A DNA stretch of 64,000 nt from an uncultured SAR86 cluster bacterium (GTDB lineage: Bacteria > Pseudomonadota > Gammaproteobacteria > Magnimaribacterales > D2472): positions 248,001-312,000 of the forward strand of contig CACKRJ010000001.1 in NCBI GenBank assembly GCA_902602595.1. The letters are read 5' to 3'. The position numbers and the translations under genes were made by a program. Every line of letters starts with the position of its first letter. Within the stretch, counting starts at the first letter, position 1. A model generated the notes under the pieces. It worked only from the letters and a program-made list of their open reading frames with translations, searched no databases and was not told where the DNA came from. Of this stretch, positions 54,142 to 63,678 are shown piece after piece.

Positions 54142-55902
54142 TCAATCTTGTTTTGAACTTAATTTTTTTAACCAATTTCGATCATCGTCAGTGATTTCTT
54201 GCTTTTTTAAGATGATTTGCTGTAAATCTCTTCTTTCTGCTGGCGTAATCGATCTGACATTATACTTGTCTTTGAGTGTTTGCTCTCTATCTTTTTGATT
54301 TTTTAATAAAATATCCATGCAGTCATTTACAAGCTTAAATGCGTTCTTTTCAGACAATTCAAGTCCTGCGACTACAGCTTCTGAGAAATATCCCTTGATT
54401 TGATCTGATTCAAGACTTTCAATAACTCTGGACGGTTTGATATCTGGTGTTTGTCTATATAAATCAAGAATTACAAATAAAAAGTTAAATTTGGGATCAT
54501 CTTTCAATTCATCGAATATAGATTCTTGAGCAATTGCAGGAAAAGCTAGCAAAGAGCTAAAAATGTTAATGACAGCTTTTACTCTGACTGGAATATTTGC
54601 ATTTGATCTCATTGCATTTTCTGATTTAGCTTTTCTAATTTCCGGACTTTTAGGTGCATCCATAGTCTTAATGTCCATGCCGCATAATTTAGATATCTCG
54701 TTGGCATACACCTCTTTAATGACAGAATTATTTATCTTATTTACTATGGGAATGGCGAAAGCAGCTGCCTGAGCTCTGCCCTCCAATGTTTCTAAGTTAA
54801 ATTCTTTGATCTTCGATAAAAAGTATGACGAAAGCGAAATTGACTCATCTAAAAGTTTTTGAAAAGCTTTTAATCCATGCTCATTAATATATGAATCTGG
54901 GTCATGGCCTTGATCAAAAAAAAGAAAATGGATATTAATATCTTCTCTAATAATTGGAAAAGTATTTTCGACTGCTTTCCAAGCTGCTTTTGCCCCAGCC
55001 AGATCACCATCAAATGCAAAAAATATTTTATTTGTGTAACGCATGATTTTAGAAACATGATTGGGAGTTACAGCAGTGCCTAGTGTTGCAACTGCGTTTT
55101 TGATGCCATGTTCATAAAGACCTATTACATCCATGTATCCCTCGACCACGATCAAAGAAGAAATATTTTTCTCTCGCTCTTTAACCTCATACAAACCAAA
55201 TAACTCATTTGATTTGTTAAAAAAAGAAGTTTCTGGAGAATTAAGATACTTAGGCTCCCCCTCATCTATGATTCTTCCTCCCATGGCAATAAAATCACCT
55301 TTTATATTTCTAATGGGAAAAATAATCCTGCCTCTAAATCGATCATAAAATCTATCATCCTTCTTGCTAAATAGCCCTGATTCATCCAGTTCTTTGTGAG
55401 GCATATCAGAACCGAAATGATTTAAAAGACCGTCCCACTTATCTTGAGCATAGCCGATGTTAAATTTCTTAGCAGTCGCTCCAGTAATCTTTCTATCTTT
55501 AAGATATTCCACAGCTTTGGGTGCAGTTTTTTCATTCAAATTGCCTTGGTAAAATTTAACAGCCTTTTCTACCAAGCCACTAGGTTTTGATTTTTCTAAT
55601 CTATTGTTTTCATAAGGTACCGTCATACCTGCTGCGCTTGCAAGCGTTTCGATAGCATCAACAAATTCTAAGTTTTCATAACGCCGAATAAAATGAATTG
55701 CATTACCAGATTCTTGGCAAACGAAACAATAAAAAAACTGTTTATCCTGATTAACAGCCATGGAGGGGTTTGAATCATCATGAAATGGACATTGGCACCA
55801 AAAATTTGATCCCTTTTTGTTTAAAGGTATGCGCCTACCCACTACATCAACGATATCTGTTTGATCTAATAGCTGATCAATAAAACTAGTTGGAATTGAC
55901 AT
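54142..55902 (-). CDS. dnaG: DNA primase
   Basis: Makes RNA primers for DNA replication. The N-terminal zinc-binding domain (CPFHDD..., then FYCFVCQESG) is complete. The TOPRIM-containing polymerase core has LIVVEGYMDVIGLYEHGI and FAFDGDLAGAKAAW. The C-terminal DnaB-interaction domain is short. 586 aa is normal for gammaproteobacteria. The start overlaps the ruvX end by 17 nt, and rpoD follows 52 nt downstream. Confidence 0.98.
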   Translation of the reverse strand: MSIPTSFIDQLLDQTDIVDVVGRRIPLNKKGSNFWCQCPFHDDSNPSMAVNQDKQFFYCFVCQESGNAIHFIRRYENLEFVDAIETLASAAGMTVPYENNRLEKSKPSGLVEKAVKFYQGNLNEKTAPKAVEYLKDRKITGATAKKFNIGYAQDKWDGLLNHFGSDMPHKELDESGLFSKKDDRFYDRFRGRIIFPIRNIKGDFIAMGGRIIDEGEPKYLNSPETSFFNKSNELFGLYEVKEREKNISSLIVVEGYMDVIGLYEHGIKNAVATLGTAVTPNHVSKIMRYTNKIFFAFDGDLAGAKAAWKAVENTFPIIREDINIHFLFFDQGHDPDSYINEHGLKAFQKLLDESISLSSYFLSKIKEFNLETLEGRAQAAAFAIPIVNKINNSVIKEVYANEISKLCGMDIKTMDAPKSPEIRKAKSENAMRSNANIPVRVKAVINIFSSLLAFPAIAQESIFDELKDDPKFNFLFVILDLYRQTPDIKPSRVIESLESDQIKGYFSEAVVAGLELSEKNAFKLVNDCMDILLKNQKDREQTLKDKYNVRSITPAERRDLQQIILKKQEITDDDRNWLKKLSSKQD

Positions 55903-56293
55903 GACGTTCGATCCAGTTGTCTAAAAATATTTTGGCTGCTAAATCATCGATGCGCTCATCTTTTGAATCTACTTGCATCAACTGCTTTGCCTCAAACGAG
56001 GTTAATCTCTCATCAACTAATTCACAAGGGATATTGCTAATCTTTTGAAGTTTCTTGAAAAATGGATCAACTTTTTTCATCATCTCGCTAGGAGTCCCAT
56101 CCATATTTAAGGGCTTGCCAACTAGTAATTGGTCAGGTTTCCATTCATTAATGAGCCTAGAAATTGTATTCCAAATTTCTTTGCCTTCACGAGCAACATT
56201 AAGCACTACTAAGGGAGAAGATGTCTTCGTAATAGTTTGCCCAACAGCCACGCCAATATGATGAGTGCCAAAATCAAAAGCTAAGATCTGCAT
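55886..56293 (-). CDS. ruvX: Putative Holliday junction resolvase RuvX (YqgF)
   Basis: RNase H-fold nuclease of 135 aa, also implicated in 16S rRNA 5'-end maturation. It has ILAFDFGTHHIGVAVGQ with the first catalytic Asp, VDERLTSFEAKQLM with the Glu region, and a DDLAAKIFLDNW C-terminal motif. It sits between tonB and dnaG; in many relatives yqgE precedes ruvX, and here it is missing. Confidence 0.95.
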   Translation of the reverse strand: MQILAFDFGTHHIGVAVGQTITKTSSPLVVLNVAREGKEIWNTISRLINEWKPDQLLVGKPLNMDGTPSEMMKKVDPFFKKLQKISNIPCELVDERLTSFEAKQLMQVDSKDERIDDLAAKIFLDNWIERHVNSN

Positions 56294-56295
56294 TA

Positions 56296-56913
56296 CTAAG
56301 AATTTGTGAAATTCCAGTCTCGAACAATTTCAAGCTGTTGATAGTTTGCAACCATATCCTCTGGAAAAGGTTCAAATGGAGCTGATTGATATAAAATCCT
56401 CAATGCCAAAGCATCTAACATCGAATTCCCTGAAGACTGAAGAATATCTGCGTCTATTAAATTTCCCATATGGTCAATTATTGACTTAATTTGAACTCTA
56501 AAATTACCTTGAATAATATCTGAGCGAGAAATTTCATAGTATCCTGCTGTCTCAACCTGTCTTTGCCATGCATTTAAATAAATGGTTTCGAAACTTTGCA
56601 AGGATGAGTTAGATTCTAAACGTCTCACGCTAAACTGAGATTTATCTTGAAGATTAACATCTTGAGAAACCATTGCAGCTTGTTTAGTGGTTTGCTGAAT
56701 AAATTCCTTTCCATCCAGAGAACTGCCCTGCATATCAAACTCTCCATCAGCAAATTTAATATTCACAATTGCTTCTTTATTAAATTCCCATGGTTGCTGA
56801 ATAACAACAAAACTGATTCCAAAAATAACCACTCCATGGAACATTAAAGATGCAAGCATGGATTTTCTAAATCCCCATCTTTGAATTCTTTGTTTGTATA
56901 TCAGTGGCTGCAT
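56296..56913 (-). CDS. tonB: TonB family energy-transducing protein
   Basis: 205-aa inner-membrane-anchored periplasmic protein. It has a short cytosolic start, a membrane segment (about 20-42) and a C-terminal TonB domain with YLNAWQRQVETAGYYEI and LIDADILQSSGNSMLDALALRILYQSAPFEPFP. It lacks the usual long Pro-rich spacer, so it is compact. It lies between gshB and ruvX, as in Pseudomonas. It could energise the receptor encoded at 32245-34533, but ExbB and ExbD are not in the window. Confidence 0.9.
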   Translation of the reverse strand: MQPLIYKQRIQRWGFRKSMLASLMFHGVVIFGISFVVIQQPWEFNKEAIVNIKFADGEFDMQGSSLDGKEFIQQTTKQAAMVSQDVNLQDKSQFSVRRLESNSSLQSFETIYLNAWQRQVETAGYYEISRSDIIQGNFRVQIKSIIDHMGNLIDADILQSSGNSMLDALALRILYQSAPFEPFPEDMVANYQQLEIVRDWNFTNS

Positions 56914-56914
56914 T

Positions 56915-57847
56915 TTATATCGATTGAAGCAATGTCTTGATCGGATTTTTGCCGGTTTGAGCGAGAATCTCTCTTGCTCCTGTAGGGCTTGTGATATTAA
57001 TTTCAGTCAAATAATTACCAATCATATCAATTCCTGCAAACATAATGCCCTCTTCCATCAGCACCTTACCAATCTCTAGACTGACTTTCAGTTGATCATC
57101 GGATAATTCACGAGCCTCACCTATGCCACCAGCTGCAAGATTACCTTTAAAACTTCCTCCTTGGGGAATCCTTGCTAATGCAATAGGAAAAGGTTTACCG
57201 TGAATGATAAGTATTCGGTAATCTCCAGCATATATTTCAGGTAAGAAATTTTGAACCATAACCATGGTTTGATAATGATTAGTGAGTGATTTAAAAATTT
57301 CTAAATGATCTGTTGAGCTTTCATCAAATTTATAAATTGAATCTCCCCCCATGCCATCAAGAGGTTTTAAAATAATAGTCGAGTATTGATTTTTAAATAA
57401 TTTAAAGTCTTCTTCTTTGCAAATCACACTTGTATCAGGCATCCAATCAGAAAATTGGAGAGCAAAAACCTTTTCATTAAATTTTTTTAAAGCTTCGGGT
57501 CGATTGATAACATTGGCACCCTCAGATTCAGCCTGAGACAGCAAATGCAATGCATTCATGTAGTCTTCATCTACGGGTGGGTCCTTTCTCATAAAAATAT
57601 AATCAATGTCCTTCAGTTGTTTAATATCATCAACCTTCTTGCTGATTTGCGGTTGATGGGTAGGATCTTGAATTTCAACGCAGTTGGCAAAAGTTTGTTG
57701 GTCTTTATAAATTAAATCTTTCATCTCGCATTGAAGAATTTGACCGCCCATTTCATAGACCTCTTGCATCCATACAATAGTTGTATCTTTTTTTGGATTT
57801 AATGAATTTAAAGGATCAGTAATAAATAGCGAGGAAGTCTCTTGCAT
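56915..57847 (-). CDS. gshB: Glutathione synthetase
   Basis: ATP-grasp enzyme of 310 aa for the last glutathione step. The N-terminal LFITDPLNSLNPKKDTTIVWMQ, the ATP-binding IILKPLDGMGGDSIYKF loop, and the C-terminal EINITSPTGARE are well conserved. The start overlaps the rsmE stop by 1 nt. The rsmE-gshB order is standard in this class. Confidence 0.97.
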   Translation of the reverse strand: MQETSSLFITDPLNSLNPKKDTTIVWMQEVYEMGGQILQCEMKDLIYKDQQTFANCVEIQDPTHQPQISKKVDDIKQLKDIDYIFMRKDPPVDEDYMNALHLLSQAESEGANVINRPEALKKFNEKVFALQFSDWMPDTSVICKEEDFKLFKNQYSTIILKPLDGMGGDSIYKFDESSTDHLEIFKSLTNHYQTMVMVQNFLPEIYAGDYRILIIHGKPFPIALARIPQGGSFKGNLAAGGIGEARELSDDQLKVSLEIGKVLMEEGIMFAGIDMIGNYLTEINITSPTGAREILAQTGKNPIKTLLQSI

Positions 57848-58590
57848 TAGTATTCTCCAAATAAGCTATGGAACTTAGACAATCCGATAACAGGAGCTGT
57901 TTCAGCACGAAGTACATAATGCCCTATCTTAAGGGACTGCAGGCCTAATTCACTCATGGTCTTACGCTCAGCTGGTGAGTAACCCGATTCAGGCCCTGTG
58001 ATAATACTAATGCTTTCTAAACTCAAAATTTCATGATCTTTTATAAATTGATTAGCAATTGTATCAAGAACAAATAATCCTTCGAAATCTGAATGTATGT
58101 TTGGACTTTGCAGGCATTCTTTAAGCCCATCAAAATAATCAATACTGGGCAAATGATTGCAGCCAGATTGCTCACAAGCCCTAATCATGGCTTCTTCCAA
58201 CCGAAGATTTAATTTAGATAAGTCTTTTTTTGCTAAAGATTGATCAAAATAATCTGGTTTGTATATAAGAATTGAGTTAATGCCTAATTCAATAAGCTTT
58301 TGCAATGAGTAGATTAAATTCTCCTTTTTAATGTATGGGATTATTGCTTGATACGACTTTTGATAAGGATTTTGAACTAATACAATATCACCAACATGAA
58401 AAGATATATAAGCTTTATCAATCTCTCCAATAGTTCCTTGTGCGATCAAGCCAAAACCATCGAATAACTCCACAGGATCATTTGGTTTTAGCCTCAAAAC
58501 CTTGGCAAGGTGATGTATTTGTTTTATGTTGGTGCTCTTATAACTTGGTGCAGATAATTTAGAACAATAAATTCTTGGCTTTCTCATCAA
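57847..58590 (-). CDS. rsmE: 16S rRNA (uracil1498-N3)-methyltransferase
   Basis: SPOUT methyltransferase of 247 aa that modifies U1498 of 16S rRNA. An N-terminal PUA-like domain is followed by the SPOUT core with IITGPESGYSPAERKTM and the knot segment IGHYVLRAETAPVIGL. The GPEGG box reads GPESG here, a common variation. It heads the rsmE-gshB-tonB-ruvX-dnaG-rpoD run and is divergent from the histidine phosphatase gene. Confidence 0.96.
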   Translation of the reverse strand: MMRKPRIYCSKLSAPSYKSTNIKQIHHLAKVLRLKPNDPVELFDGFGLIAQGTIGEIDKAYISFHVGDIVLVQNPYQKSYQAIIPYIKKENLIYSLQKLIELGINSILIYKPDYFDQSLAKKDLSKLNLRLEEAMIRACEQSGCNHLPSIDYFDGLKECLQSPNIHSDFEGLFVLDTIANQFIKDHEILSLESISIITGPESGYSPAERKTMSELGLQSLKIGHYVLRAETAPVIGLSKFHSLFGEY

Positions 58591-58615
58591 ATAATTATAA
58601 TTGGTATTTTTTATA

Positions 58616-59176
58616 ATGAGTCAAAGTCACATTATTCTTGTTAGACATGGAGAGGCATCCACAGGATGGTCTGAGCATCCTGATCCCGGGTTAAGCGCAC
58701 AGGGTTGTAGACAAGCTAAAAATTCTGGTAAGAGTTTAATTAATGAACTGTCTTCCTATCAACTGTTTTCTAGTCCAAAGAAAAGAGCTATTGAGACTAT
58801 GGAAATCATGAACCAAGGAGATAAAAAATCTTTTGAATTAGATCCTAGATTTATTGAAATACCTTCAGGCAATATTGATGCTGATAAAAAAAAAGAATGG
58901 TTGGTAAGTATTTTCACAACTCCAATTGAAGAGCTGCCTGAAGCAGTAAAAGAATGGCGTAATCAATTAATAAAATGGCTTAAAGAGGCTGAGGGTAATT
59001 TTATTGTGACTACACACTTCATGGTGATCAATGCATTGGTTTCACATATCACAAGCAATGATGCAATTTCATATTTTCATCCTGATTATGCATCTAGAAC
59101 GGAAATATTTATAAAAAATGGAGAATTAACTCAATTAATTCTGGGCGATGATAAAAAAACTGTAATTAATCTCTAA
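58616..59176 (+). CDS. SixA-like histidine phosphatase
   Basis: 186-aa phosphohistidine phosphatase-like protein. The RHG motif sits in ILVRHGEAST (R10-G12), and a second His in VTTHFMVINALV completes the active-site pattern. The ATG at 58616 is chosen over the TTG used by the ORF track because it lies directly before the conserved start. In E. coli SixA acts on phosphohistidines of the nitrogen PTS and ArcB; the substrate here is unknown. Confidence 0.85.
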   Translation: MSQSHIILVRHGEASTGWSEHPDPGLSAQGCRQAKNSGKSLINELSSYQLFSSPKKRAIETMEIMNQGDKKSFELDPRFIEIPSGNIDADKKKEWLVSIFTTPIEELPEAVKEWRNQLIKWLKEAEGNFIVTTHFMVINALVSHITSNDAISYFHPDYASRTEIFIKNGELTQLILGDDKKTVINL

Positions 59177-59239
59177 AATCAGTTGAGCAATTTTTAATCA
59201 GCTGTAGAATTTATATTTTGCAGAAAAAATCTCTACTTA

Positions 59240-59506
59240 ATGACTAAAACAGTCTCACAAAAACCTAAAAATAAACCTCTTAGTGAGCAAGTAAGAAAGG
59301 CTATGAAGAAATACTTTGCAACTCTTGGTGATGCCAACCCAGCAAATGTTCATGAAATGGTTATGGCTGAGGTTGAGCCTGAACTATTGAAGGCGGTCAT
59401 GAAGTATACAAACAACAACCAATCAAAGGCTGCAAATGTTCTAGGATTAAACAGAGCCACCCTTAGGAGAAAGTTACATCGATATAACATTATAGAAAAA
59501 TCATGA
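59240..59506 (+). CDS. fis: DNA-binding protein Fis
   Basis: 88-aa nucleoid-associated protein with the C-terminal Fis helix-turn-helix (NQSKAANVLGLNRATLRRKLHRY). Length and motif match the Fis family. It precedes purH with a 4-nt overlap (ATGA); in Pseudomonas the order is dusB-fis-purH-purD, and dusB is missing here. Fis would bind near rRNA, tRNA and replication-related promoters. Confidence 0.95.
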   Translation: MTKTVSQKPKNKPLSEQVRKAMKKYFATLGDANPANVHEMVMAEVEPELLKAVMKYTNNNQSKAANVLGLNRATLRRKLHRYNIIEKS

Positions 59507-61041
59507 GCCTTATTACCCCAAAAACTGCCCTTATTAGCCTTTCAGATAAATCTAATTTAGATGAATTAATAAAGTTTCTGCTTGTCCAGAAAGTAAAAAT
59601 TATTTCAACTGGAGGGACTTATAATGCCATCAAAAAAATTACAGATAAGGTCATAGAGGTCTCAGAATTTACGGGGTTTGAAGAAATGATGGATGGTCGC
59701 GTCAAAACTTTACATCCAAAAATTCATGCTGGTATTTTGGCCAGAAGAGAAACAGATTTAGAGGTTTTGACTGAGCGAGGGTATGAGGTCATTGACATGG
59801 TCATTGTTAATCTCTATCCATTCCAAGAAACAGTCGCCTCAGGATGTGAATTTGATGAGGCTATAGAAAAAATTGATATAGGCGGACCCACCATGATTAG
59901 GTCAGCAGCAAAAAACTTCAAAGACGTTGCAGTTATTGCTGACCCAGCTGACTACGGTCGCCTAATAAATGAATGGGAAAATCAAGGAGGCATCAGTTAC
60001 GAATTTAGAAAAGAGCTTTCGCAAAAAGTTTTTCAGCTCATGGCTGAATACAATTCAGCTATTGGAAATTATCTTAAAGACATCTCGTCCAACGCGCATC
60101 TATATAACTTCAGCAAGAGTGAATCTCTAAGATATGGAGAAAACCCTCATCAAACTGCAGATTTATTAACTTTTTCTAATTTAGAGCATAAAAATATTGC
60201 CAATGCAGATGTTCTTCAAGGCAAAGAACTTTCATATAATAATATTGTAGATGCTGATGCTGCCTGGGAATGTGTCAGAGCATTTGACGAGCCAGCTTGT
60301 GTGATTGTAAAGCATGCAAACCCCTGCGGAGTTGCTGAAGCTAACTCTATTTTTGAGGCATATGACTTAGCATTCAAAACTGATCCAACGTCTGCCTTTG
60401 GAGGCATTATCGCGTTTAACAGAGAACTGGATAAAAAAACTGCTGAAGAAATTAATGCTCGTCAATTTGTTGAGGTTGTCCTAGCTACCAGTTTTGAAGA
60501 AGCGGCTTTGGCGGAGCTGGCTAAAAAGAAAAATGTACGAGTATTATGCGTCGATTTAGAACAAGATAACCCATATCCAGGCGTCATTAAAAAAGTTTCT
60601 GGAGGGATATTAGTTCAAAGCGATGACACTTTTATTGTTCCCAAAGCAGACCTTCAGTGCGTTACCAAAAGACAGCCGACCGCTGAAGAAATAAATGATC
60701 TTATGTTTGCATGGAAGGTTGCTAAATTTGTTAAATCAAATGCTATTGTTTATGTCAAAAACAGACAGACCATTGGCATTGGCGCTGGCCAAATGAGTAG
60801 AGTAATTAGTGCTGAAATAGCTAACCTGAAAGCTAAGGAGGAAGGTTTAGAGGTCAAAGGTGCGGCAATGGCCTCAGATGCATTTTTTCCATTTAGGGAC
60901 GGTATAGATAAGGCTGCTTCGAGCGGAATAGCAACAATTATTCAGCCTGGTGGATCGATTAGAGATGAGGAAGTGATTGCAGCTGCTGATGAAAATAACA
61001 TTGCTATGGTATTTACTTCAACGCGTCACTTTAGACATTAA
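59503..61041 (+). CDS. purH: Bifunctional AICAR transformylase / IMP cyclohydrolase
   Basis: Performs the last two steps of IMP synthesis. The N-terminal IMP cyclohydrolase domain has ALISLSDKSNL and STGGTYNAI. The C-terminal AICAR transformylase domain has the catalytic Lys-His in CVIVKHANPCGVA and the ISAEIANLKAKEE region. 512 aa is typical. Its start overlaps fis, and purD begins 2 nt after the stop. Confidence 0.98.
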   Translation: MSLITPKTALISLSDKSNLDELIKFLLVQKVKIISTGGTYNAIKKITDKVIEVSEFTGFEEMMDGRVKTLHPKIHAGILARRETDLEVLTERGYEVIDMVIVNLYPFQETVASGCEFDEAIEKIDIGGPTMIRSAAKNFKDVAVIADPADYGRLINEWENQGGISYEFRKELSQKVFQLMAEYNSAIGNYLKDISSNAHLYNFSKSESLRYGENPHQTADLLTFSNLEHKNIANADVLQGKELSYNNIVDADAAWECVRAFDEPACVIVKHANPCGVAEANSIFEAYDLAFKTDPTSAFGGIIAFNRELDKKTAEEINARQFVEVVLATSFEEAALAELAKKKNVRVLCVDLEQDNPYPGVIKKVSGGILVQSDDTFIVPKADLQCVTKRQPTAEEINDLMFAWKVAKFVKSNAIVYVKNRQTIGIGAGQMSRVISAEIANLKAKEEGLEVKGAAMASDAFFPFRDGIDKAASSGIATIIQPGGSIRDEEVIAAADENNIAMVFTSTRHFRH

Positions 61042-61043
61042 AT

Positions 61044-62312
61044 ATGTATATTTTGATTGTAGGGTCTGGCGGCAGAGAACATGCTTTAGCTTGGAAATGT
61101 GCGCAAGATGAATCTGTATCAGGGGTTTTTGTATGTCCAGGAAACGCAGGAACTGCTTTAGAAAATAAAGTATCTAATGTCTCTATTAATGTTGATGATT
61201 TTGCAGCAGTTAAAGATTTTTGTATTGAAAAAAATATTGCTCTTGTAATCGTAGGTCCAGAACAACCACTTGTTGACGGGCTAGTAGATTACTTGGATTC
61301 TAATGATATCAAAACCTTTGGGCCTTCTAGTACTGCTGCTCAGTTAGAGGGCTCTAAAACATTCTCAAAAGACTTTTTTATTAAATATGGTATTCCTACT
61401 GCAACTTATGCGGCCTTCGATAATTTTGATAGCGCAAAAGATCACTTAAAAAATATTTCATACCCAACAGTAGTAAAGGCAGATGGTTTAGCAGCAGGCA
61501 AAGGGGTAATTATTTGCCAAGCTGAAAATGAAGCTTTGGAAGCTTTGGTCAGTATTTTTAAAGATCAAGCATTTGGGGATGCTGGGACAAGTGTGGTTAT
61601 TGAAGATTTTTTAATTGGAGAAGAGGTAAGTTTTATAGCAGTGGTCAGTAAAGACAAAATTATCCCACTTGCAACCAGTCAAGATCATAAAGCCGTGGGT
61701 GATGGTGATGTTGGATTAAATACAGGTGGCATGGGAGCATATTCACCTGCACCCATAGTTGATGAAAAACTTCACCAAAAAATTATTGAGCAGGTTATGA
61801 AACCAACCATGCAAGGTTTAATTGCTGAAGGCTCGCCCTATCTTGGATTTTTATACGCTGGACTCATGATCAATAATGGAGAATTGAAAGTTCTTGAATT
61901 TAATTGCAGATTTGGAGACCCTGAAACTCAACCTATTTTGCTGAGATTAAAATCAAGCCTTGTTGAACTTTGTCTTTCAGCAATTGATGATCAGTTAAAC
62001 AATTATCAAATTCAGTGGACTGATGAGCATGCTTGCGGGGTGGTGATTGCAAGTAACGGGTATCCTCAAAACTATACAAAAAATAAGGAAGTAAAGATTA
62101 AATCCTCTGATGCAATTGGAATGAAGCTATTTCATGCAGGCACAAAACTTCAAGGTGATAAAGTTTTAACATCAGGAGGAAGAGTATTTTGCGCAACTGC
62201 TTTGGGCAAAGATCTGCAAGAAGCTCAATCAAAAGCGTATAATTTGGTAGAATCTGTATCTTTCGATGGAGCTTTTTATCGAAAAGATATCGGCAACAAA
62301 GGACTGAAATGA
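61044..62312 (+). CDS. purD: Phosphoribosylamine-glycine ligase
   Basis: ATP-grasp enzyme that adds glycine to phosphoribosylamine in purine synthesis. It has the N-terminal VGSGGREHALAWK, the ATP-grasp VVKADGLAAGKGVII, the TGGMGAYSPAP segment and LEFNCRFGDPETQPIL. 422 aa is normal. The start is 2 nt after purH and the stop overlaps coq7 by 4 nt. Confidence 0.98.
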   Translation: MYILIVGSGGREHALAWKCAQDESVSGVFVCPGNAGTALENKVSNVSINVDDFAAVKDFCIEKNIALVIVGPEQPLVDGLVDYLDSNDIKTFGPSSTAAQLEGSKTFSKDFFIKYGIPTATYAAFDNFDSAKDHLKNISYPTVVKADGLAAGKGVIICQAENEALEALVSIFKDQAFGDAGTSVVIEDFLIGEEVSFIAVVSKDKIIPLATSQDHKAVGDGDVGLNTGGMGAYSPAPIVDEKLHQKIIEQVMKPTMQGLIAEGSPYLGFLYAGLMINNGELKVLEFNCRFGDPETQPILLRLKSSLVELCLSAIDDQLNNYQIQWTDEHACGVVIASNGYPQNYTKNKEVKIKSSDAIGMKLFHAGTKLQGDKVLTSGGRVFCATALGKDLQEAQSKAYNLVESVSFDGAFYRKDIGNKGLK

Positions 62313-62935
62313 ATCTATTAGATAATTTTATAAACGAGTGCGATATTGCTTTGAAAACATTATCATTCAAAAAAAGTGGGACTGGAAGATCATATCCAGC
62401 CAATGAAACCTCTTCTTTCCTTTCAAAAGAAGAGAAAGATCTATCAGTGCAACTCATGCGAGTAAATTTAGCTGGCGAAGTAGCAGCTCAGGCACTTTAC
62501 AGAGGTCAAGCAATGGTTTGCAAAGATGCTGAGATAAAAAATCATCTCGTGCAAGCTGGAGAAGAAGAAACAGATCATTTAATTTGGTGTAAAAAACGTC
62601 TTGAAGAGTTAAACGGCAAACCATCAATACTCAACCCTGTCTGGTATGCAGGATCATTTGCCATTGGCGCAATATTTGGAAGCTTTGGAGAAAAAACTAG
62701 CTTAGGGTTTGTCGAAGAGACTGAAAAACAGGTTGTGAAACACCTTGAAAAACATTTGGATAAAGTTTCTAAGAATGATACTGAGACAATTGAAATTTTA
62801 AAGACTATGCGTGCTGATGAAGATGAGCATGCTCAAGAGGCGATAGAAAATGGAAGTGAATCACTGTCCGAGCCAACGAAAAAAGTTATGAGCTTCACTG
62901 CAAAAGTGATGACTGGATCAAGCGCTTATATTTAA
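62309..62935 (+). CDS. coq7: 2-nonaprenyl-3-methyl-6-methoxy-1,4-benzoquinol hydroxylase (Coq7)
   Basis: Di-iron ubiquinone-synthesis hydroxylase of 208 aa. The iron ligands can be placed in MRVNLAGEVAAQALY (Glu), GEEETDHLIWC (E-X2-H), VEETEKQVVKHLEKHL and DEDEHAQEA. It overlaps purD by 4 nt and converges on trpC with a 4-nt overlap. In Pseudomonas the neighbouring order includes trpC-crp-speD-coq7; crp and speD are absent here. Confidence 0.95.
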   Translation: MNLLDNFINECDIALKTLSFKKSGTGRSYPANETSSFLSKEEKDLSVQLMRVNLAGEVAAQALYRGQAMVCKDAEIKNHLVQAGEEETDHLIWCKKRLEELNGKPSILNPVWYAGSFAIGAIFGSFGEKTSLGFVEETEKQVVKHLEKHLDKVSKNDTETIEILKTMRADEDEHAQEAIENGSESLSEPTKKVMSFTAKVMTGSSAYI

Positions 62936-63678
62936 AAAGAACCTCTCATTAAGCTTTCTCCTATTAAAAAGACTTTAATTTTATTAAGTTTTAAATAATT
63001 CATATCTTCTCTAGATTTGATGCCTGACTCTGCAATAAAGATATTTTTTTGTTTGAATAAGTTTCTTAAGCGAACAGAATTATTTAGGTCAACTTCAAAT
63101 GTTTTTAAATCTCTGTTGTTTACACCTATTAAAGCGTCTTCAAAATGCTCAACTCTACGAAGTTCATTTTTATTATGCACCTCAATTAAATAATCCAGCT
63201 CTAACTTTTTAGCAATATTAACGAAATCCTCGATTTGCTCATCAGAAAGAATGGATGCAATCAATAAAATACAATCTGCACCAATCAATTTAGATTCATA
63301 AATTTGATATTTATCAATCATGAAATCTTTTCTTAAAATTGGTAAGGCAGTAATCTTCTTAATCTCTTTTATATACTCAACGCTACCCATAAAAAAATCT
63401 TCTTCCGTTAAAATTGATAATGCAGATGCTCCAAAAGCCTCATATTCAATTGCCTTTTTCACTGGATCAAATTCTTCTGCAATGACTCCTGCGCTTGGTG
63501 AAGCTTTTTTGATTTCTGCAATAATGGCTTCATCTTTGTTGGAAATATTATCTTTAAATCTTCCTCTGGGAAGATCGAGATTCTCTAAAGATCTTTTTAT
63601 TTGCTCTATAGGTAATTCTGCCTTCTTCGCAATAAGACCTGCTTTTGTATTTGCGACAATTGTTTCTAGAATACTCAT
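62932..63678 (-). CDS. trpC: Indole-3-glycerol phosphate synthase
   Basis: TIM-barrel enzyme of tryptophan synthesis, 248 aa. Key motifs are EIKKASPSAGVI near the start, LPILRKDFMIDKYQIYES with the catalytic Lys, ADCILLIASIL, LIGVNNRDLKTFEVDL and the C-terminal AESGIKSRED and FLIGESLMR. The stop overlaps coq7, and the start overlaps the trpD stop (TGATG), so trpD and trpC are translationally coupled. Confidence 0.97.
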   Translation of the reverse strand: MSILETIVANTKAGLIAKKAELPIEQIKRSLENLDLPRGRFKDNISNKDEAIIAEIKKASPSAGVIAEEFDPVKKAIEYEAFGASALSILTEEDFFMGSVEYIKEIKKITALPILRKDFMIDKYQIYESKLIGADCILLIASILSDEQIEDFVNIAKKLELDYLIEVHNKNELRRVEHFEDALIGVNNRDLKTFEVDLNNSVRLRNLFKQKNIFIAESGIKSREDMNYLKLNKIKVFLIGESLMRGSF

